Source: an uncultured Lachnospiraceae bacterium (GTDB lineage: Bacteria > Bacillota > Clostridia > Lachnospirales > Lachnospiraceae). From it: a stretch of 33,063 nt of DNA. Shown here in pieces: positions 27,895 through 33,063 of this stretch. Every line of letters begins with the position of its first letter. Position 1 is the first letter of the stretch. The notes beneath the pieces were generated by a model. That model worked only from the letters and a program-made list of their open reading frames with translations, was not told the DNA's origin and did not search any database. The stretch spans positions 1 to 33,063 of the forward strand of contig CACZTL010000003.1 in the NCBI GenBank assembly GCA_902784165.1, in the 5' to 3' direction. Both the position numbers and the translations under genes were made by a program.

Positions 27895-29241
27895 TTACTC
27901 TACAAAAAACGTTGGCTGTCTTCTCTCATCGCGATAATAATCGATTATCCCTCCTGCCGGCGCGCTGCGGGCGATTACGCCCGCAAACTTCCCGTTATAC
28001 ACAAACATCCCCGTCATCTGTGAGTACTCCTTCCACTCACCGTCACCAAATGCAAAATCGATATTATACGAATTAAACTGCTCTGCAAATTCCTGGCAAA
28101 TGTAACCCTTGTCGTATGTTTCTTCTATAAAGCTTTCCCACTCCTCCTGCGTACATTCCAATCCTGCTTTTACGCCGTGAGCCGCATAACCGTCCCAAGG
28201 CTTTAAGATATAGCTGTCTTTGTTATTTATAACCTGTTCCTTATCGATTCCCGTTTCATCAAAAGGAAACGTACCGGGTATATGCTGCTTTATGAAAGCA
28301 ATCTCCTCATCGTTGAGTATCCTCGCCGTTCTTTCATGATGAAGCATATAAAAGGTCCACTTGTTATCTATGACATGCGTGCAGAAATCTCCGGCAAGAA
28401 AAACATTTTTTTCTTTAACGGCAGCTAAAAAGCCGGCGACTTCATCCGACCGCTCCGTTATCTCGAGCGTCACCGCCCGTCTGTAGATTGCATCCACCCT
28501 GTGTCCCTCTTTAGAGTACAGTCGCCCATCCCTGTATGTAAGATCTCTTATGTCACAGATCTCACATCTGACGCCTTTTTTGTGAAATCTTCGCGTAAAC
28601 TCTTCAAACTCCCTCACGCGACCCATGTCAAGGAAATCAACTATGGCGACGTTTGGCTTTTTTTCAAAGCCGGGATTTCTCTCCGCAAATGCTTCATACA
28701 GCGAAAGCAGCGTGTCCGCCCAGGTATCAAAAAGCTCCGGGGAGTACATATCATAGCGATAAAGCATCTCCTGATGCGCAGGATTATGTATCATCATCTC
28801 AGCCATGATCCTGTCCGCATTCATACCGCTTGAGCCGTCAGCATTTATCTCGCAAAACTTAAAGTCCCCCGTATCCTCGTTATAAAAAATGTCAAATCTC
28901 GCAAGCGGCAAAAGGGATACCGGATCCCTGTTAGCAAGAATCAGCTCCTCAGTTTCTTTTGTGAAGGGAAAGAGCGCTCTGTAATCCTCATGATCCAAAT
29001 ACTCCCTTATCACCTTCAAAAGGATACCGTAAGTTATCTCCGTCACGCGGTCCATCTGCTCTTTCATTTCCATAGTAAAGAGTCGGGGTATCGCAAGCAG
29101 CTTTCCGTTTATCTCACCTCGGAAATTAAGAGCCGTGTGTTTAATATCATCCAGAAGCTCAGCAGCTGAAGACTGCATCTGTTCACGGTGGGTATCTATG
29201 TATTCTTTATATTCGTCCCGTATTTTTGCGATCTTATTCAT
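27895..29241 (-). CDS. Circularly permuted ATP-grasp ligase (glutathionylspermidine synthase-like)
   Basis: 448 aa. ATP-grasp elements are in the order seen in glutathionylspermidine synthase-like proteins: FKFCEINADGSSGMN and NKDSYILKPWDGYAAHG, then ICQEFAEQF and IDFAFGDGEWKEY. I choose the second ATG (29239-29241) because AAAGG lies 7 nt from it and only 1 nt from the first ATG at 29247. Such enzymes form an amide bond between a carboxylate and an amine. The gene directly follows gshA (51 bp), so its likeliest substrate is gamma-glutamylcysteine, joined to glycine or another amine. It is not a canonical GshB or the C-terminal part of GshF. Confidence 0.8.
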   Translation of the reverse strand: MNKIAKIRDEYKEYIDTHREQMQSSAAELLDDIKHTALNFRGEINGKLLAIPRLFTMEMKEQMDRVTEITYGILLKVIREYLDHEDYRALFPFTKETEELILANRDPVSLLPLARFDIFYNEDTGDFKFCEINADGSSGMNADRIMAEMMIHNPAHQEMLYRYDMYSPELFDTWADTLLSLYEAFAERNPGFEKKPNVAIVDFLDMGRVREFEEFTRRFHKKGVRCEICDIRDLTYRDGRLYSKEGHRVDAIYRRAVTLEITERSDEVAGFLAAVKEKNVFLAGDFCTHVIDNKWTFYMLHHERTARILNDEEIAFIKQHIPGTFPFDETGIDKEQVINNKDSYILKPWDGYAAHGVKAGLECTQEEWESFIEETYDKGYICQEFAEQFNSYNIDFAFGDGEWKEYSQMTGMFVYNGKFAGVIARSAPAGGIIDYYRDERRQPTFFVE

Positions 29242-29271
29242 ATTCATTCCTTTACTCTGTTGTATTCGTCA

Positions 29272-29292
29272 AGTGTGTCAGATGGGGACAGT
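29272..29292. repeat. Single arm of the dispersed palindrome
   Basis: AGTGTGTCAGATGGGGACAG then T, ending just before the gshA stop codon at 29293. It is a truncated form without a right arm. Confidence 0.75.
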
Positions 29293-30501
29293 CTATCCCT
29301 CCCACTGCCATCCTCTGAGCATCACTCCCTCTTCGGCAGTCAGATTCTTCTCACACATATCAAGAGTTTCCTTAAGAAACTCCCTCGCAGACTGTCCGTA
29401 AACAACCCCATCCCAGCCATTCTTCATAAGACTTGCCTCAGTATCTCGTATCGAATCCTCATTCAGGCCCTTTTCTCTAATACACATTTGCACATAATCA
29501 AGGACATCCTCCGAATAAAGCAATCCCTTAACGAGTGCGCAAAAAGCGCTCCCGCCTTCAAAAGGCATGGCGTCAGCTCCGCGTATCTCAAGATAGCGCT
29601 TTACCCTTACATCGGGAAACGGCATGGAAAAAACGTGTTCTGTTTCGCTCTTCGTAATCTCCCTGCCTGCAAAAAGCTCAGGCGCTGTTGCAAACCCGGT
29701 ATATCTCTCAGTACCGTTTTCAGGGATAAAAATAAGCGGCACGCTGCACAGGTATTCCGCATAATCCTTAAAGCCGTAATCAGGCTTGAATACACCCGGA
29801 AGCACACCACACCTTGACGGATCCGTGCGATTCCATATATCTGTACGCTTCATGCGCATACCGACAGGCTCCCCCTGAAAGGTCTTGACCCTGTCCGTGC
29901 CGAGCTTGAAAAGAGGGGTATAAAAATAAGCTGCCTGAAGCTTTCTTCTGAAATCATCTTCAGATGTAAAATCAACGGAAATCTGCGATGAAGCCGTCCC
30001 ACGCATCATCTGGCGGCCTCCGGTACCGGTCTTTTTAAAATGCTCATCCATGAGACGGTAGCGCCCTTTAGGTATCAGCTCGAGGTCATCTACGTGACTG
30101 ACCGGCTGACAACCCACCTCACAGAGACATAGACCCAAAGGATCAACTACACTCATTAGCTTACCGTAAAAATCCTTGTAAATGTCACCTATCCGTCTTA
30201 TATCGTCACTTTGCGCCACGCTGATTTCTATCTGGGCAGCCGGCTCAAGCGTAATATTAAAATCCCGTGTATTAAACCCGAGGATATCCTCTCCGATAAT
30301 AGGCTCTGCATCCGGATAAATGGCCATAAGCTTTTGTATAATCTCCTTTACCCCTCCGTCACCGCTGTACGGAACGGACTTAAGCGTATCCTTATCCAGA
30401 ACGAAGTGCTCCACCTCGATACCGAGTGACTTTGTCTTTTCTGTCTTTATTCCTGCGCGGATGTAAGACTCAAACGCAGCTGCAATATTTTTTTTATCCA
30501 T
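29293..30501 (-). CDS. gshA: Glutamate-cysteine ligase (GCS2/plant-type-like)
   Basis: 402 aa. The sequence carries GIEVEHFVLDKD and ITLEPAAQIEISVA near the N-terminus, MRGTASSQISVDF in the centre and VKRYLEIRGADAMPF near the end, the features of the GCS2/EgtA glutamate-cysteine ligase family, with the conserved Glu residues binding Mg-ATP. The enzyme makes gamma-glutamylcysteine. A stand-alone enzyme of this class is unusual for Clostridia, where the two-domain GshF is more common. Start ATG at 30499-30501 with AAAGGA. It lies 46 bp after copA and 51 bp before the ATP-grasp gene, which makes a copper-thiol operon likely. Confidence 0.85.
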   Translation of the reverse strand: MDKKNIAAAFESYIRAGIKTEKTKSLGIEVEHFVLDKDTLKSVPYSGDGGVKEIIQKLMAIYPDAEPIIGEDILGFNTRDFNITLEPAAQIEISVAQSDDIRRIGDIYKDFYGKLMSVVDPLGLCLCEVGCQPVSHVDDLELIPKGRYRLMDEHFKKTGTGGRQMMRGTASSQISVDFTSEDDFRRKLQAAYFYTPLFKLGTDRVKTFQGEPVGMRMKRTDIWNRTDPSRCGVLPGVFKPDYGFKDYAEYLCSVPLIFIPENGTERYTGFATAPELFAGREITKSETEHVFSMPFPDVRVKRYLEIRGADAMPFEGGSAFCALVKGLLYSEDVLDYVQMCIREKGLNEDSIRDTEASLMKNGWDGVVYGQSAREFLKETLDMCEKNLTAEEGVMLRGWQWEG

Positions 30502-30547
30502 TGTTTTATGATCCTTTTATTACTTAAAGTTCAGTGTGTCCTCTCCG

Positions 30548-32821
30548 TTATTTAGCGACTTTCTCTTTATGCGGTTTAAACAAATTCAGCCTCAGCGCAT
30601 TGGTCACTACACACACGCTCGACAAGCTCATAGCTGCCGCGCCGAACATAGGATTCATAGACCAGCCGAAGAGATGCACAAAAACCCCTGCCGCAAGCGG
30701 TATCCCGATGACGTTATATATAAATGCCCAAAACAGGTTCTGATGTATATTTCTTAATGTAGCACGGCTCAAGCTTATCGCCGCAGGCACGTCAGAGAGG
30801 CTGCTCTTCATAAGCACCACATCCGCGGCATCTATAGCTACATCGGTTCCTGCGCCTATCGCAATACCGGTGTCAGCGCGCGTAAGCGCCGGAGCGTCAT
30901 TTATACCGTCGCCAACCATCGCGACCTTGCCGGACTCCTGAAGCTTTCTGATGACCTCTTCCTTGCCATCCGGAAGGACACCGGCGATAACCTCGTCAAC
31001 GCCCGCCAGCTCTCCGATTGCTTTAGCAGTCCTTTCATTATCCCCCGTAAGCATAACCACGCGCATGCCAAGCCTTTTAAGCTGCTCTATTGCCGCCGGG
31101 CTGTCTTCCTTTATTACATCCGCCACGGCTATCATGCCGGCTACTTGCCCGTCCACGGCAAATATAAGCGGCGTTTTCCCCTCCCTTGCATATTTATCAC
31201 ACACTTTTATAAACTCTTCGCTTCCGGGCACGGACTCACCCATAAACTTCATGCTTCCGCCAAGCAGCGCTTTCCCGTCCGACTTGCACTTCAGTCCGTT
31301 TCCGGAAAGCGCCTCAAAATCCGTAACCGCGCCCGCTTTAAGCTCTTTTCCTTCTGCAAATGTAATCACTGCCTTTGCAAGCGGATGCTCCGACCTGCTC
31401 TCAAGCGTGTGAGCAATGCTTATAAGCTCATCCTCCGAAAAGCCTTCTGCTGGCAGTATATCAGTCACTACCGGCTCTCCTTTTGTAATGGTTCCGGTTT
31501 TATCGAGAGCTATTACATTTACCTTGCCTGCCGCTTCAAGAGATTCTGCCGTCTTAAAAAGTATGCCGTTTTTAGCGCCCTTGCCGTTTCCGACCATGAT
31601 AGCTACGGGTGTGGCGAGTCCAAGCGCGCAGGGGCAGCTGATAACAAGCACCGAGATCGCTCTTGCTAAAGCGTACGGAAACTGCCTTCCCACTATCATC
31701 CATACAACGAAAGTGACCGCCGCAATTATTATAACCGCGGGAACAAAAACACCTGATACTTTGTCGGCTATCTTTGCGATAGGCGCTTTGGTGGCAGCCG
31801 CATCGCTTACCATCTTTATTATCTGACTAAGCGTGGTATCCTCGCCGACTCTGTCAGCCCTGCACCGTATAAAGCCCGATGTATTTATAGTTGCAGCCGA
31901 AACACTGTCGCCTTCAGCTTTATCAACGGGAATACTCTCACCTGTAAGGGCTGCTTCATTTACAGCGGAGGTACCTTCTATAACGGTACCGTCTACGGGT
32001 ATATTCTCGCCCGGACGCACCACAAATATATCGCCCGGCTTTACCTGCTCTACAGGCACCTCGCTTTCTACGCCGTTTCGTTCTATTACTGCTTTTTTTG
32101 GCGCCAGCTTCATAAGGCCTTTAAGAGCGTCCGTGGTTTTCCCTTTCGAGCGCGCTTCAAGCATCTTTCCGAGGGTTATGAGAGTGAGTATCATGGCAGC
32201 AGACTCAAAATAAAAGTCCATCATGTACATCCTTACCAGTTCCGTATCACCGTCAACCACGGCGCGCGTCATGGCAAACAATGCAAAAAGGCTCCATCCG
32301 TAGGCCGCAGCAGAGCCGAGTGCTACAAGCGTATCCATATTCGGAGATCTGTGTATGATCCCCTTAAAGCCGCTTATGAAAAATTTCTGATTTATGACCA
32401 TTATCGCTGTCGTAAGCATTAGCTGCACAAGCCCCATCGCTACATGATTCCCCTCAAACCACGGCGGAAGCGGCCAACCCCACATCATATGCCCCATAGA
32501 GACATACATGAGGGGCACTATGAATACGATGGAGGCTATAAGTCTTTTGACCATAACCGGTGTTTCTTTATCCGCAAGCACATCTTCACTCTCCTGTACT
32601 GCGGCTGCTGCTTCCTTTTTTTCGACCTTACGTACAGCCCCGTACCCGGCGTCTTCTACTGCTTTTATTATTTCGTCCGGAGAGACATCCCCCTCAACCC
32701 CCATGGAGTTTGTGAGGAGACTTACGGCACATTCCGTAACACCCGGAACCTTTTTTACGGCACGCTCCACCCGCGCCGAACAGGCAGCGCAGCTCATGCC
32801 GGTAACATCAAATTGTTCCAT
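30548..32821 (-). CDS. copA: Copper-exporting P1B-type ATPase
   Basis: 757 aa. One N-terminal heavy-metal domain with C11-A-A-C14 in GMSCAACSAR, eight membrane helices, the CPC motif in VISCPCALGLATP, the phosphorylation site DKTGTITKGEP, the HP motif in SEHPLAKAV and the hinge GDGINDAPAL. CPC with C-terminal helices containing YN and MSLSS points to Cu(I). It pumps copper out at the cost of ATP. Start ATG at 32819-32821 with GAGGAA upstream. It heads a probable operon with gshA and the ATP-grasp gene. A chaperone (CopZ) or CsoR/CopY regulator is not seen in the window. Confidence 0.93.
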   Translation of the reverse strand: MEQFDVTGMSCAACSARVERAVKKVPGVTECAVSLLTNSMGVEGDVSPDEIIKAVEDAGYGAVRKVEKKEAAAAVQESEDVLADKETPVMVKRLIASIVFIVPLMYVSMGHMMWGWPLPPWFEGNHVAMGLVQLMLTTAIMVINQKFFISGFKGIIHRSPNMDTLVALGSAAAYGWSLFALFAMTRAVVDGDTELVRMYMMDFYFESAAMILTLITLGKMLEARSKGKTTDALKGLMKLAPKKAVIERNGVESEVPVEQVKPGDIFVVRPGENIPVDGTVIEGTSAVNEAALTGESIPVDKAEGDSVSAATINTSGFIRCRADRVGEDTTLSQIIKMVSDAAATKAPIAKIADKVSGVFVPAVIIIAAVTFVVWMIVGRQFPYALARAISVLVISCPCALGLATPVAIMVGNGKGAKNGILFKTAESLEAAGKVNVIALDKTGTITKGEPVVTDILPAEGFSEDELISIAHTLESRSEHPLAKAVITFAEGKELKAGAVTDFEALSGNGLKCKSDGKALLGGSMKFMGESVPGSEEFIKVCDKYAREGKTPLIFAVDGQVAGMIAVADVIKEDSPAAIEQLKRLGMRVVMLTGDNERTAKAIGELAGVDEVIAGVLPDGKEEVIRKLQESGKVAMVGDGINDAPALTRADTGIAIGAGTDVAIDAADVVLMKSSLSDVPAAISLSRATLRNIHQNLFWAFIYNVIGIPLAAGVFVHLFGWSMNPMFGAAAMSLSSVCVVTNALRLNLFKPHKEKVAK

Positions 32822-32866
32822 AGCTTATTCCTCTTTTATTTAATTTTCTCTCCATATATTCCGTAT

Positions 32867-32875
32867 ATTATATCA
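32867..32875 (-). promoter_or_regulatory. Extended -10 promoter of the copA operon
   Basis: On the minus strand TGATATAAT is a perfect extended -10 box, about 46 nt upstream of the copA start codon. No clear -35 hexamer and no recognisable CsoR or CopY operator is seen around it. Confidence 0.5.
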
Positions 32876-32943
32876 TAAAAAAATCGTCGCATACGTTTAC
32901 AAAATATGGCTAATGTTTATATTTGAGTACCGGCAGGATAATT

Positions 32944-32970
32944 AAAAAAATCCGGCCGAAACCGGATTAA
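32944..32970 (-). terminator. Rho-independent terminator after tRNA-Leu
   Basis: On the minus strand AATCCGG pairs with CCGGATT around TTTCGG and TTTTT follows. It starts about 10 nt after the tRNA 3' end. Confidence 0.9.
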
Positions 32971-32978
32971 ATAAAGAG

Positions 32979-33062
32979 TGCGGAAGATGAGACTTGAACT
33001 CACACGTGGAAACCCACACAAGAACCTGAATCTTGCTCGTCTGCCAATTCCGACACTTCCGC
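32979..33062 (-). tRNA. tRNA-Leu (anticodon CAG)
   Basis: 84 nt on the minus strand. Acceptor stem GCGGAAG/CTTCCGC with discriminator A, D arm containing GGAATTGGCAGAC, anticodon stem CAAGA/TCTTG with loop TTCAGGT (anticodon CAG), a long variable arm as in class II tRNAs, and GTTCAAGTC in the T arm. CCA is not encoded. The gene ends 1 base before the window edge. Confidence 0.95.
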
Positions 33063-33063
33063 A

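Noticed and set aside
813..29292. A CRISPR array made of the recurrent palindromes
   Set aside because: The copies are kilobases apart, differ in length, and are not separated by uniform spacers; no cas gene is present.

Overview
The window looks like chromosomal DNA of an anaerobic Firmicute, most likely a Lachnospiraceae-type Clostridium. The evidence is AT-rich intergenic DNA, strong AGGAGG ribosome binding sites, clostridial-type housekeeping genes (rpsU, mnmA, DegV, a TatD-linked radical SAM protein), cell-wall-binding repeats, and a tRNA without encoded CCA. Nearly every gene is on the minus strand, so transcription runs right to left; only the truncated surface protein at the left edge and one small acidic protein (17231-17422) are on the plus strand.

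Region 1 (1-1320): the C-terminus of a repeat-rich cell-wall-binding protein, then gene debris that includes a broken oligopeptide/nickel-type ABC ATPase.

Region 2 (1324-17096) is the striking part. It looks like one dispersed regulon for handling a metal or metal chelate. From right to left it holds a TetR-type regulator; an orphan 102-aa protein; a seven-gene operon (lipoprotein binding protein, FecCD-type permease, ATPase, SAM methyltransferase, 73-aa protein, SAM methyltransferase fused to a thioredoxin-like [2Fe-2S] ferredoxin, M14-type deacylase/carboxypeptidase); a second paralogous binding lipoprotein; a CDF cation exporter; a third methyltransferase; a protein that is about one third histidine; and a pair of ABC half-transporters. 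Five copies of a 19-bp palindrome of the form TAWCCCCTNNNAGGGGATA stand upstream of five of these transcription units. At three of them the palindrome ends exactly 23 nt before a -10-like hexamer, so it is centred near -42, which is activator-like geometry. I infer that a small metal-binding molecule or methylated cofactor is made or modified, exported and re-imported; the metal and the molecule cannot be told from sequence.

Region 3 (17231-24507) is ordinary housekeeping: D-Ala-D-Ala carboxypeptidase, DJ-1 family protein, MnmA, S21, DegV, radical SAM protein, pyridoxal/pyridoxamine kinase and an isolated TrpD.

Region 4 (24708-33062) leans to thiol and metal chemistry: an acidic glycine-rich protein with a possible response-regulator site, a small membrane protein/CcdA/TlpA-like thiol-redox operon, an HTH-Uma2 fusion, and a copper-ATPase / glutamate-cysteine ligase / ATP-grasp operon that may make glutathione or an unusual thiol. 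The right edge is a tRNA-Leu(CAG).

About twenty copies of one palindromic repeat family (arms AGTGTGTCAAA, core GGGGACAGTCCC) sit at gene borders throughout. They come as a 70-bp long form, a roughly 37-39-bp short form, single arms, and one short form nested inside a long form. No transposase for them lies in the window.
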